From Pseudomonadota bacterium (lineage in GTDB: Bacteria > Pseudomonadota > Gammaproteobacteria > Burkholderiales > Rhodocyclaceae): DNA of 64,000 nt. Of this stretch, positions 45,236-54,183 are shown piece after piece. Below the pieces are notes generated by a model. It was not told the DNA's origin. It worked only from the letters and a program-made list of their open reading frames with translations, and did not search any database. The position numbers were made by a program, and so were the translations under genes. Within the stretch, counting starts at the first letter, position 1. Each line of letters opens with the position of its first letter. Where the stretch lies: contig JAGTRU010000007.1 in the NCBI GenBank assembly GCA_018261905.1, positions 60,249-124,248 of the forward strand. Direction: 5' to 3'.

Positions 45236-46528
45236 TTATTCCCGGCCGAGATTGAGCAAGCCTTTCAGGCCGTCCGAATCAGCCGGCGCCGCAACGCTGT
45301 CGCAGGGAAAGCCCTTTGGAATAGTCCGGGCGACCAGCGTCGTCGAGCAGGACCAGAGCAGATCGCCGTTTTCGTCGAGGCTCGGGCTGTAGGTGATGAC
45401 CGCATTATTCTTCAGCGGCAGGCTGATCTCGCCGTTCTCGCCGTTCAATTCGGCCGGCGCCAGCAAAGCCTCCGGCGCCTTGATCGGCAGGGCGGAAAGA
45501 TCCTTCGGCAACTCTTGCTGGTTCTTGTAGTAATCGCCCATCGCCTTGCTCAGGGCGTCACCGTAAAGGAAAAGCGGCGCCACTTCGGCCTTGGTCTTGT
45601 AGTCCTGGTAAGCGGGAATGGCGATCGCCGCCAGCAGGCCGACGATGAAGAAGAGCATCAACAGGCTGAACAGAGGGCCGGCCGGGCCAAGGCCGAGACG
45701 GGGAATGAACGCGCTCAGCAGCCAGGCCAGGGGATGACGGGCCGGCAGGCGTTGGCCGGGATGGTGCAAATGGGCCATGCGCTTGCACAGCCAGGGATAG
45801 TCACTGGCCAGTTCGTTCACCGACATCCAGAAACCGCCGGTCTGTTCGCACTGCTTGACGTAGGCATCGGCGCTCAGGGTCTTCCAGCGACGGGTGCCGG
45901 CAGCGAGTACGCCGAGGGCGCGCGTCGCGGCAAGCGGGTTGCCGCAACAGGCGCGGCCGTACTGGTCGCAGGTGTATTCCTGGGCGCGCCGATAGGCCGC
46001 GCCGAGCAAGGGCATGAGCAGGGCCGGCCCCATCCACCAAGCATTGGCAAGGTGCTGGCGATGGATGTGGCCCAACTCGTGACCGATGTAGAAATTGATG
46101 GCTTCCGGGTCGTCGTCCAGAGCATCCACCACGTCCGACAGCAAGACGACGTAATAGCGGCGCAGGAAGCGCGTGGCAAAGGCGTTGAGCATGCCGTCGC
46201 CGGTCATCAGATAGGACTCGGGAAGGGTGGCAACACCGAGGCGCTGACAACAGGCGCTGATACGCTGGTGCAGATCGGGAAACTGCCCGGCATCGATCCG
46301 CACGGCATTGCCCTTGAGGAAGGAAATCAGCGCCGAATGGGCAAAAAGCACGAACAGGTAGATAAACAGCATGTAGATCCAGACGATGCCGATGGTGCCG
46401 ACAGTGAGCAGAATCCAGAACAGCACGGACACGGTTGCCAGAATGCCAAACAGTGCCTTTTCGTGACGATAGGGCGGAACGGCAATCTGGGGCGGCAATT
46501 CGGCCGCGGCTTCGGCGTATTGGGACAT
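45236..46528 (-). CDS. M48 metalloprotease fused to a type IV pilin-like domain
   Basis: 430 residues from ATG 46528 (GGAGAAA upstream). After two membrane helices (about 25-65) comes the M48 catalytic region with HELGH at 150-154 and a likely third zinc ligand E184 in RAQEYTCDQYG. Residues about 287-410 read like a pilin: a hydrophobic helix MLFFIVGLLAAIAIPAYQDY, then KTKAEVAPLFLYGDALSKAM, and two late cysteines C394 and C409 (LLWSCSTTL, GFPCD) of the disulfide loop. The gene is divergent from creD, whose promoter region carries a Cre tag. Fusion of the two families is unusual. Confidence 0.88.
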   Translation of the reverse strand: MSQYAEAAAELPPQIAVPPYRHEKALFGILATVSVLFWILLTVGTIGIVWIYMLFIYLFVLFAHSALISFLKGNAVRIDAGQFPDLHQRISACCQRLGVATLPESYLMTGDGMLNAFATRFLRRYYVVLLSDVVDALDDDPEAINFYIGHELGHIHRQHLANAWWMGPALLMPLLGAAYRRAQEYTCDQYGRACCGNPLAATRALGVLAAGTRRWKTLSADAYVKQCEQTGGFWMSVNELASDYPWLCKRMAHLHHPGQRLPARHPLAWLLSAFIPRLGLGPAGPLFSLLMLFFIVGLLAAIAIPAYQDYKTKAEVAPLFLYGDALSKAMGDYYKNQQELPKDLSALPIKAPEALLAPAELNGENGEISLPLKNNAVITYSPSLDENGDLLWSCSTTLVARTIPKGFPCDSVAAPADSDGLKGLLNLGRE

Positions 46529-46645
46529 GCTTTCTCCGGAATCAATGCCAGTTTCTGGCAGTTTATTGAAAAGCCGATTATCCATGTAATAGGCATATCG
46601 ACAAACAACAAAAGCATATGCCACCCCTTTGCGGGCCACCCCGAC

Positions 46646-46661
46646 TTCACCGCCGCTTCAC
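46646..46661 (+). promoter_or_regulatory. CreB binding tag upstream of creD
   Basis: TTCACCGCCGCTTCAC exactly matches the E. coli Cre tag TTCAC-N6-TTCAC. Further TTCAC half-sites occur at 46667-46671 and 46689-46693. The tag is 77 bases before the creD ATG, and about 120 bases before the divergent M48 gene. Confidence 0.8.
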
Positions 46662-46737
46662 CGCACTTCACCCCGGCTTCCTCACCCGTTCACGCGGGGC
46701 ACCGAGACTGGCTGCACTTTCAACCAGGGAGCCCGTC

Positions 46738-48078
46738 ATGGACAAAAAACTGCTGTATAAAATGCTCGCCATCGGCCTGATGTCGATTCTGCTGCTTATC
46801 CCGCTGGCCCTCATCGAGGATCAGATCAAGGCGCGCAGCGGCCGCCAGGAAGAGGTCAAGCAGAGCATCGCCAACAGTGCCGCCGGCCTGCAGACGCTGG
46901 GCGGGCCGGTGATTGCCCTGCGCTATCACCAGGCCGTTGAGCCGGAAGTCAGCAAGGATCCGGAAACCGGCCGCCTCACCCGCACCCCGCGCTATGTCGT
47001 AAAGACCCGCTACCTGGCACCGGAAACCCTGAACATCAACGGCGAAGCGAAGGTCGAGTCGCGTAACCGCGGCATCTACCAGGCCCGGCTGTTCCACCTC
47101 AACCTCGCCGCCGAAGGTCGTTTCGTCATCGGACCGCTGGTCAGTGGCGGCACCGAGAGCGGCATCAGCAATGTCGAGGCGATACTGGTGCTCGGCATCT
47201 CCGACCCGCGTGGCGTCGATAGCGATCCGGAAGTGACGATCAACGGCAAGCATCTGCGCTTTGCGACACCGGGCGGCAAGAGCAAGGCCGAGACCGGCCT
47301 CGACATGTCGCAACTAGTCATTCCGCTTGGCGCCATCGACCCGACCCAGACGAGCACCTTCAATTTCAGCTTCCCGCTGCAACTGACCGGCAGCGAGCGT
47401 TTCGCCATCGCCCCGAGCGGCGAGGCGAACAGCATCCAGCTCAAATCGGACTGGCGCCACCCGAATTTCGGCGGCCGCTTCCTGCCGCGCGAACGCCAGG
47501 TCGGCGCCGACGGTTTCAGCGCCCATTGGGAAATCTCGCATCTCGCCCGCAATTTCGACGCCACCCTGAAGCCGGCCAGCGGCGAAGTGCTGAGCATCGA
47601 TTTCATCGATCCGGTCAATGTCTATCTGCAATCCGAACGCGCCGTCAAATACGGCATCCTGTTCATCGCGCTGACCTTTGCCGGCTTTTTCCTGACCGAG
47701 ATCCTGCGCCGCTCGCCGATCCACCCCATGCAATACCTGCTGGTCGGCCTGGCGCTCGCCATCTTCTTCCTGCTCCTCGTCGCCCTCTCCGAGCATCTGC
47801 GCTTCTTCGTCGCCTACGCCATCGCCTCGACCGCCTGTATCGCGCTGATCGGCACCTACCTGGCGGGCGCGCTGGGCGGCGCCCGCCCGGGCCTCGCCTT
47901 CGCCGGCGGCCTGACCGGACTGTACGGCGTGCTCTATGGCGTGCTGCTCTCGGAAGACAACGCCCTGCTCATGGGCAGCGTCCTGCTCTTCCTGGCGCTC
48001 GGCGCCACCATGCTCGCGACGCGTCGCCTGGACTGGTACCAGATCGGCAGCAGCAGCGCGCCGCGCACGGGCGAATAA
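46738..48078 (+). CDS. creD: Inner-membrane protein CreD
   Basis: 446 residues from ATG 46738. An N-terminal membrane helix (LAIGLMSILLLIPLALIEDQ) is followed by a long beta-rich domain with EDQIKARSGRQEEVKQSIAN, then LQSERAVKYGILFIALTFAG and HPMQYLLVGLALAIFFLLLV plus further membrane segments in the C-terminal third. This is the CreD layout. CreD is the hallmark CreBC target and affects envelope integrity and beta-lactam response. The GH3 gene begins 3 bases later. Confidence 0.95.
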   Translation: MDKKLLYKMLAIGLMSILLLIPLALIEDQIKARSGRQEEVKQSIANSAAGLQTLGGPVIALRYHQAVEPEVSKDPETGRLTRTPRYVVKTRYLAPETLNINGEAKVESRNRGIYQARLFHLNLAAEGRFVIGPLVSGGTESGISNVEAILVLGISDPRGVDSDPEVTINGKHLRFATPGGKSKAETGLDMSQLVIPLGAIDPTQTSTFNFSFPLQLTGSERFAIAPSGEANSIQLKSDWRHPNFGGRFLPRERQVGADGFSAHWEISHLARNFDATLKPASGEVLSIDFIDPVNVYLQSERAVKYGILFIALTFAGFFLTEILRRSPIHPMQYLLVGLALAIFFLLLVALSEHLRFFVAYAIASTACIALIGTYLAGALGGARPGLAFAGGLTGLYGVLYGVLLSEDNALLMGSVLLFLALGATMLATRRLDWYQIGSSSAPRTGE

Positions 48079-48081
48079 GAC

Positions 48082-49590
48082 ATGCGCCGACTCATCCTGC
48101 GCTGGCTCCGCCCAGGCCTGGCCTGGGCGGTTGTGGCCGGCCTGCTGTTCCTGGCCTGGCATCTCAAGCACCCCCTGACCTACTCGTTGCGTCCCGGCGA
48201 AACGCCGCTACTGCTCGGCCTCGGCCTGTGCGGTGGCCGCTGGCTGTGGCGTGGCAGGAAACGTCCCGGCGACGGGCTGCTCGCGATCGCCCTGCTCGCC
48301 GTCGCCGGCCTGACCCTGGTCCGCCAACTGGAGTTCATGGCAACGCGCGCCGAAGTTCTTGCCGCCGACGTCGACATGCGTTTGCTGGGCGGCCATTTCA
48401 TCGTCGGCTTCGAACGTTTTGCCGAAATCGAGCCCTTGGCCGAACGCGGCCTGATCGGCGGCATCTACCTGACCCGGCGCAATGTGCGCCACAGTTCGCC
48501 CGGCCAAGTCGCCGGAGAAATCGCCCGCCTGCAGCAACTGCGTCAGCAGGCCGGTCTGCCACCGCTGATCATCGCCGCTGACAAGGAAGGCGGCAGCGTC
48601 GCCCATCTGTCGCCGATGCTGGCCAACCTGCCGCCGCTGGCCAGCCTGCTCGAACGGGAGAGTGGCAGCCTGCACCAGCGGGCCCGCCGCTATGGCGAGG
48701 AACAGGGCGCCGGTCTGGCACGGCTCGGCATAAATCTCAATTTCGGCCCGGTCGTCGACCTGCGCCCGGAGCGGCCCATCATCGACGACAAGCTGACCAA
48801 CATCGGGGCCCGCGCCATCGCCGCCGATCCGCTGCTGGTCAGCGAAGTCGCCGACGGCTACATTGCCGGCCTGACGAGCAGCGGCGTGCGGGCCACGCTG
48901 AAGCATTTTCCCGGCCTCGGCCGGGTGCGCCAGGACACCCACCTTAAAGCCGCCCGCCTTGCCGAAACCCCGGCCGAGCTCGCTGCCGACTGGCTACCCT
49001 TCCGCGCTCTGGGCGGCCAGCCGGCAACCGCCATCATGCTCGGCCACGTCACCCTGGACCGCCTCGACCCGAGGCACGCTGCCTCGCACTCGGCCGCCGT
49101 CGTCGATGGCCTGCTGCGCCGCGACTGGGGCTACGACGGCATCCTGATCACCGACGATCTCAACATGGGTGCCGTCTATCAGCATGGCATCGGCCGGGTG
49201 GCCGGCGAAGCGCTGGCGGCCGGCGTCGACCTGGTGCTGGTCGCCTATGACCCGGAGCAGTATTTCCGCGCCCTGCACGGCGCCGTCCAAGCCTTGCACC
49301 GCGGCGAAATCCCGCGCCACCGGCTGCATGCCAGCCAGTTACGTCTGGAAACATTCGCCGGCGCGTCACCGGCCAGCAGACAAGCCGGGGCTGCCGGCAA
49401 CAGCAGTGATAAAATCGCCATCCCCGTTTCTTGCCCACTCCACGATGCGCCAGTTGATTCTCGACCTGTTGCCGGAAAGCCCGCCTTCGCTCGACAATTT
49501 CGTCGCCGGCGGCAACGCCGAAACCCTAAGCGCCTTCACCGGCTGGCTGGCCGGCGAGCAGGTCGACACCTCCTTCTGCCTGTGGGGTGA
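48082..49590 (+). CDS. NagZ-like glycoside hydrolase family 3, membrane anchored
   Basis: 502 residues. Two N-terminal hydrophobic segments anchor it. The GH3 core shows GLIGGIYLTRRNVRHSSPGQ, PPLIIAADKEGGSVAHLSPM, LGINLNFGPVVDLRPERPII, LKHFPGLGRVRQDTHLKAAR and the catalytic-Asp region ITDDLNMGAVYQHG. The NagZ His-loop normally has PGHG, here PGLG. Past residue 430 the frame runs into a Pro/Arg-rich tail that overlaps hda by 146 bases, so a native stop may have been lost. As NagZ-type enzymes act on muropeptides, coupling with creD fits an envelope role. Confidence 0.87.
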   Translation: MRRLILRWLRPGLAWAVVAGLLFLAWHLKHPLTYSLRPGETPLLLGLGLCGGRWLWRGRKRPGDGLLAIALLAVAGLTLVRQLEFMATRAEVLAADVDMRLLGGHFIVGFERFAEIEPLAERGLIGGIYLTRRNVRHSSPGQVAGEIARLQQLRQQAGLPPLIIAADKEGGSVAHLSPMLANLPPLASLLERESGSLHQRARRYGEEQGAGLARLGINLNFGPVVDLRPERPIIDDKLTNIGARAIAADPLLVSEVADGYIAGLTSSGVRATLKHFPGLGRVRQDTHLKAARLAETPAELAADWLPFRALGGQPATAIMLGHVTLDRLDPRHAASHSAAVVDGLLRRDWGYDGILITDDLNMGAVYQHGIGRVAGEALAAGVDLVLVAYDPEQYFRALHGAVQALHRGEIPRHRLHASQLRLETFAGASPASRQAGAAGNSSDKIAIPVSCPLHDAPVDSRPVAGKPAFARQFRRRRQRRNPKRLHRLAGRRAGRHLLLPVG

Positions 49591-50095
49591 ATCCGGTAGC
49601 GGCCGCTCGCACCTGCTGCAGGCCAGCAGCTTTACCTATGTCGATGCGCTGCTCGATCCGGCACTGGTTCGGGCGCCCGCCGCCGAACTGCTGGCCGTGG
49701 ACAACGTGGAGCGACTCGACGAAAGCGGCCAGATCGCCCTCTTTAACCATTTCAATCGCCTGAAAATGGCCGGCGGCAAGCTACTGACCACGGCCCCGCA
49801 ACCGCCGGCGCACCTCGCCCTGCGCGAGGATTTGCGGACCCGCCTCGGTTCCGGCCTGATCTACCGCCTGCTGCCGCTCTCCGACGCCGAAAAGGCCGCC
49901 GCCCTCGCCGCCCAGGCCAAGGAACGCGCCCTCAAGCTGACGCCGGAAAGCATCGATTACCTGATGCGCCACGCGCCGCGCGACATGCGCACCCTGTCGA
50001 TGCTGATCGTCGCCCTCGACCAATACACCCTCGAACAGAAACGGCCGGTCAGCCTGCCGCTGCTGCGCGAATTGCTGAACATGGACGCCGTATGA
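49445..50095 (+). CDS. hda: Hda-type DnaA regulatory inactivator
   Basis: 216 residues from ATG 49445 (a longer frame upstream is a shadow of the GH3 gene). Start MRQLILDLLPESPPSLDNFV is typical for Hda. Walker A-like LWGESGSGRSHLLQASS lacks the usual Lys-Thr end, LAVDNVERLDESGQIALFNH is Walker B, and the AAA+ C-part has RLGSGLIYRLLPLSDAEKAA. Hda with the clamp stimulates hydrolysis of DnaA-ATP. A good -10 element TGATAAAAT (49407-49415) lies just upstream, so hda has its own promoter. The HAD gene overlaps by ATGA. Confidence 0.9.
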   Translation: MRQLILDLLPESPPSLDNFVAGGNAETLSAFTGWLAGEQVDTSFCLWGESGSGRSHLLQASSFTYVDALLDPALVRAPAAELLAVDNVERLDESGQIALFNHFNRLKMAGGKLLTTAPQPPAHLALREDLRTRLGSGLIYRLLPLSDAEKAAALAAQAKERALKLTPESIDYLMRHAPRDMRTLSMLIVALDQYTLEQKRPVSLPLLRELLNMDAV

Positions 50096-50760
50096 ACCTT
50101 GCCCTGTTTGATTTAGACAACACGCTTCTCACCGGCGACTCCGACTTCGAATGGGCGCAGTTCCTGATCAGCAAGGGCGTCGTCGACCGTGAGTTGCAGG
50201 AGGCGAAAAATATCCAGTTTTACGAGCAGTACAAGGCCGGCACCCTGGACATCCACGAATTCCTCGCCTTCCAGCTCGCACCGCTGGCCCGCCATGGCCG
50301 CGCCGAGCTCGACGCCTGGCACGCCGAATACATGGCGCGCCACATCCGCCCGATCATCGGCGAAGCGGCCCGCGCCCTGGTCCGGCAGCACCTGGCCAAC
50401 GGCGACCTGTGCGCCATCGTCACCGCCACCAACACCTTCGTCACCGGGCCGATTGCCGGCGAATTCGGCATTCCCCACCTGATCGGCACGATTCCCGCCG
50501 TCGATGTGGCGAGCGGCCAATTCACCGGCGCCCCGGCCGGCACGCCCGCCTTCCGCGAGGGCAAGATTGGCCGCGTCGACGCCTGGCTGGAAGAACGCGG
50601 CCTGTGGTGGGGCAGTTTCGCCGAAAGCTGGTTCTACAGCGATTCGCACAACGATTTACCGCTGCTGGAGAAGGTCAGCACCCCGGTCGCCGTCGATGCC
50701 GACGAGACGCTACGCCGGCATTGCCTGGCGCACGGTTGGCAACAGCTCAGCCTGCGCTGA
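50092..50760 (+). CDS. HAD-superfamily phosphatase (SerB-like subclass IB)
   Basis: 222 residues. Motif I is LALFDLDNTLLTGDSDFEW with the nucleophile Asp, motif II is in CAIVTATNTFVTGPI, and motif III is YSDSHNDLPLLEKVSTPVAV. The helical cap includes LAPLARHGRAELDAWHAEYM. It resembles HAD-IB phosphoserine- or histidinol-type phosphatases, but the substrate is uncertain. It is translationally coupled to hda. Confidence 0.9.
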   Translation: MNLALFDLDNTLLTGDSDFEWAQFLISKGVVDRELQEAKNIQFYEQYKAGTLDIHEFLAFQLAPLARHGRAELDAWHAEYMARHIRPIIGEAARALVRQHLANGDLCAIVTATNTFVTGPIAGEFGIPHLIGTIPAVDVASGQFTGAPAGTPAFREGKIGRVDAWLEERGLWWGSFAESWFYSDSHNDLPLLEKVSTPVAVDADETLRRHCLAHGWQQLSLR

Positions 50761-50765
50761 AAGCG

Positions 50766-52289
50766 ATGCTGACCATTCCGTTCCTCAGTCACGAAGCGCC
50801 GTATACCCTCATCGCGCTGCTCGTCGCGCTGTTCTTCATCCTCAAGCCGCTACGCGCCCTGCGCCGTTCGCTGATCAACACCAGCGTCTTTTTCGCCGCC
50901 TGCCTGCTCGGCGACCTGCTGGCCGGCCTCCTGCTGGCCCAGCACAGCATGACCGCCGCCGCCAGTTGGCTGCGTCAGCTCAGCGTCTTCGGCGAAGGCC
51001 TGGCGGTCATCCGCTTTGCCGGCCTGGCCCTGTTCAATGTCGGCCTGCCGCGCATCCGCATCTACATCGCCGGCATCCTGGCCGACATCCTGGTGATCAT
51101 CGGCTACATCGGCTGGGGCTTTTTCCGCCTCAACCAGTCCGGCGTCGAACTGACCCACCTCTTCGCCACCTCGGCCATCCTCACCGCCGTCCTCGCCATT
51201 TCGATGCAGGACACGCTGGGCAACCTGCTCGGCGGCCTGGCGCTACAGATGGACAATTCGCTGGAAATCGGCGACTGGATCAAGCTCGACGACCTCTCCG
51301 GCCAAGTTACCGACATCCAGTGGCGCTACACCGCGATCCTGACGCGCAACGGCGAAAAGGTCGTGGTCCCCAACAGCCAGTTGATGAAGGGACGCTACTA
51401 CATTCTCTGCGACAAGAACGCCGAACATCCCGCCTGGCGCCGCAGCATCGATTTCAACATCGACCTCGCCATCGCGCCGGGACGATTGATCCAGCTCATC
51501 GAAACCGACATCGCCGGCTCGAGCATTGCCAATGTCGCCCAGACCCCGCCGCCCAATTGCGTGCTGATGAATTTCGGCCCGGGCTACGCCCATTACACGC
51601 TGCGCTACTGGCTGCAAAACCCCCAGCTCGACGACCCGACCGATTCCGAAATCCGCACCCATATCCTGGCCACGCTGCAGCGCAACGGCATCCGCCTGGC
51701 TACCGACGACCACACCATCCATCTGGTCAAGGAAGGTTCGGCGCACCAGGAAGTCGTCCAGCACCGCGAGCTCAAACGCCGCCTGCAGGCCATTGCCTCG
51801 ATCGAACTGTTCACCTGCCTCTCCGACGACGAAAAAAGTCACCTCGCCGAACAACTGGTCAACGCACCGTTTGCCCGCGGCGACATCCTCACCCGCCAGG
51901 GCGCCATCGCCCACTGGCTGTACATCATCGTCAGCGGCGAAGCCGAAGCCTGGTGGCAGCCGCCGGAAGGACCCCGGCGCCTGCTGGAAAAGCGCGGCCC
52001 GGGCAGCGTCTTCGGCGAAATCGGCCTGATGACCGGGGCGCCGCGCCGGGCGACGGTCATCGCGACGAGCGATGTCGAAGCCTATCGCCTCGACAAGGCA
52101 GGCTTCCAGAAAATCATCCAGCAACGCCCGGAACTGGCCGACAGCCTGTCCGGCATCCTGCAAAACCGCCTGCAGCGCTTCGCCGAACTGGAACAGGGTT
52201 ACCACGATGCGCGCAATGAAGTACCCCAGCATATTCCCGGCAGCGCTGCCATCGGCCGGAAAATCCGCGAATTCTTCGGGCTCGACTAA
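50766..52289 (+). CDS. MscS-type channel with cyclic-nucleotide-binding domain
   Basis: 507 residues from ATG 50766. About four N-terminal membrane segments are followed by the MscS pore and beta domain (QDTLGNLLGGLALQMDNSLE, GQVTDIQWRYTAILTRNGEK and VVVPNSQLM). A C-terminal cNMP domain (about 365-480) reads FARGDILTRQGAIAHWLYII and GSVFGEIGLMTGAPRRATVI with the phosphate-binding Arg. Gating by cyclic nucleotide is inferred. A TAGAAT -10-like box for pcnB lies at about 52332. Confidence 0.92.
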   Translation: MLTIPFLSHEAPYTLIALLVALFFILKPLRALRRSLINTSVFFAACLLGDLLAGLLLAQHSMTAAASWLRQLSVFGEGLAVIRFAGLALFNVGLPRIRIYIAGILADILVIIGYIGWGFFRLNQSGVELTHLFATSAILTAVLAISMQDTLGNLLGGLALQMDNSLEIGDWIKLDDLSGQVTDIQWRYTAILTRNGEKVVVPNSQLMKGRYYILCDKNAEHPAWRRSIDFNIDLAIAPGRLIQLIETDIAGSSIANVAQTPPPNCVLMNFGPGYAHYTLRYWLQNPQLDDPTDSEIRTHILATLQRNGIRLATDDHTIHLVKEGSAHQEVVQHRELKRRLQAIASIELFTCLSDDEKSHLAEQLVNAPFARGDILTRQGAIAHWLYIIVSGEAEAWWQPPEGPRRLLEKRGPGSVFGEIGLMTGAPRRATVIATSDVEAYRLDKAGFQKIIQQRPELADSLSGILQNRLQRFAELEQGYHDARNEVPQHIPGSAAIGRKIREFFGLD

Positions 52290-52372
52290 TGGCAATTCAA
52301 TGAAAAATCATTGCATTGCGGTAGAATCCTTTCTTTTCTGCAGCGCCCCGGGCGCTCAATGATCGGTAATAA

Positions 52373-53710
52373 GTGATCCGCAAATTCATTTCCCGCGTTT
52401 TCAGCGGCAAAAAAGCCCAGGCCAGCCACCACGAGCCGGCCATCATCCCCGTTTCCACCCACGGCATTACCCGCGACCGCATCAGTTCCGGCAGTCGGCG
52501 CGTCTGCGAAACCCTGCAGGGCCACGGCCATAAGGCTTTCGTCGTCGGCGGCGCCGTCCGCGACCTGCTGATCGGCGCCGAGCCCAAGGATTTCGACATC
52601 GCCACCGACGCGACGCCGGAAGAAGTGCGCCGCGCCTTCCGCCGCTCGCGCATCATCGGCCGCCGCTTCCAGATCGTGCATGTGATGATCGGCCAGGAAA
52701 CCCTGGAGGTCACCACCTTCCGCGGCACCCTGGACGAAAAGACGAAAACCGACGAACACGGCCGGGTGCTCCACGACAATGTTTTCGGCAGCCACTCGGA
52801 AGACGCCGCCCGCCGCGACTTCACCGCCAATGCGCTGTATTACGACCCGGCCACCGAGGCGGTCATCGACTACCACCACGGCGTCGGCGATCTCAAGCAG
52901 AAGACCCTGCGCATGATCGGCGAACCGCGCGCCCGCTACCGCGAAGACCCGGTGCGCATGCTGCGCGCCGTCCGTCTGGCCGCCAAGCTCGGCCTGATGA
53001 TCGACCCGGAAGCGAAAAAGCCGATCCGCGAAATGGCCGTGCTGCTGGAAAACGTCCCGGCCGCCCGCCTGTTCGACGAAATGCTTAAGCTGCTGACCTC
53101 CGGCCACTCGGTCAAATGCATCACCCAATTGCGCGACGAAGGCCTGCATCACGGCCTGCTGCCCCTGCTCGACGTCATTCTCGACCAGCCGATGGGCGAG
53201 AAATTCATCATGCTCTCGCTGACCAACACCGACGACCGCATCCGCCAGGGCAAGGGCGTCTCGCCGGCCTTCCTGTTCGCCACCCTGCTCTGGCACGAAG
53301 TGCTGCCGCACTGGGAAAAGTTGAAAGACGAGGGCGAAGCGAAAATTCCGGCGCTCTACCAGGCGATGGACAACGTCCTCGACGTGCAGGGCGAGAAACT
53401 CGCCATCACCCGACGCATCGCCGGCGACATCAAGGACATCTGGGCCCTGCAGCCGCGCTTCGAAGCGCGTTCCGGCAAGCGCCCCTACGGCATCCTCGAA
53501 CAACCGCGCTTCCGCGCCGGTTACGACTTTCTGCTGCTACGCGCCGAATCCGGCGAAATCGACCGCGAACTGGCCGACTGGTGGACCCGCTTCCAGAGCG
53601 TCGATGGCGACGAGCGGGCGGCCATGCTGCTGCCCGAACAGGCGGCCGACAAGAAACGCCGGCGGCGGCGCAAGAAGCCGACCGGCCCGGGCACTGCCGC
53701 CATCGAATGA
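52373..53710 (+). CDS. pcnB: Poly(A) polymerase
   Basis: 445 residues from a GTG at 52373. It adds 3' poly(A) tails to RNA for decay. Motifs: HKAFVVGGAVRDLLIGAEPK and DFDIATDATPEEVRRAFRRS (nucleotidyltransferase site with the DxD), FQIVHVMIGQETLEVTTFRG and RARYREDPVRMLRAVRLAAK. The C-terminus is Arg/Lys-rich (KKRRRRRKKPTG), usual for PcnB. folK overlaps by ATGA, as in E. coli. Confidence 0.95.
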   Translation: MIRKFISRVFSGKKAQASHHEPAIIPVSTHGITRDRISSGSRRVCETLQGHGHKAFVVGGAVRDLLIGAEPKDFDIATDATPEEVRRAFRRSRIIGRRFQIVHVMIGQETLEVTTFRGTLDEKTKTDEHGRVLHDNVFGSHSEDAARRDFTANALYYDPATEAVIDYHHGVGDLKQKTLRMIGEPRARYREDPVRMLRAVRLAAKLGLMIDPEAKKPIREMAVLLENVPAARLFDEMLKLLTSGHSVKCITQLRDEGLHHGLLPLLDVILDQPMGEKFIMLSLTNTDDRIRQGKGVSPAFLFATLLWHEVLPHWEKLKDEGEAKIPALYQAMDNVLDVQGEKLAITRRIAGDIKDIWALQPRFEARSGKRPYGILEQPRFRAGYDFLLLRAESGEIDRELADWWTRFQSVDGDERAAMLLPEQAADKKRRRRRKKPTGPGTAAIE

Positions 53711-54183
53711 ACACCGCCTACGTCGCGCTCGGGGCCAATCTCGGCGACCCGGCGAGCACCCTCAGGGCGGCCTTCGGCGCCCTGGCCAACCTGCCGGAAA
53801 GCCGCATCGTCCGCTGCTCGTCGCTCTACCGCACGGCACCGGTCGGCATCACCACCCAACCCGAATTCATCAATGCCGTGGCCGCGCTGGCCACGACGCT
53901 GGCCCCGGAAAGCCTGCTCGACGCGCTGTTCGATATCGAAACCCGATTCGGCCGCCAGCGGGCCGAGAAAAACGGGCCGCGCACCCTCGATCTCGACCTC
54001 CTGCTCTACAACGACCAGTTCATCGATCTGCCGCGCCTGACCCTGCCCCACCCGCGCCTGCATCTGCGCGCTTTCGTGCTTTATCCGCTGGCCGAGATCG
54101 CCCCCACCCTGATCATTCCCGGCCGCGGCAGCATCGCTTCCTGGCTGCCGGCCGTCGCCCATCAGGGCATCACGCGCCTGTGA
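53707..54183 (+). CDS. folK: 6-hydroxymethyl-7,8-dihydropterin pyrophosphokinase
   Basis: 158 residues, folate pathway enzyme. Motifs are YVALGANLGDPASTLRAAFG, SLYRTAPVGITTQPEFINAV, RFGRQRAEKNGPRTLDLDLL (with the catalytic Asp pair DLDLL) and LPHPRLHLRAFVLYPLAEIA. Start ATG 53707 overlaps the pcnB stop. Confidence 0.96.
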   Translation: MNTAYVALGANLGDPASTLRAAFGALANLPESRIVRCSSLYRTAPVGITTQPEFINAVAALATTLAPESLLDALFDIETRFGRQRAEKNGPRTLDLDLLLYNDQFIDLPRLTLPHPRLHLRAFVLYPLAEIAPTLIIPGRGSIASWLPAVAHQGITRL

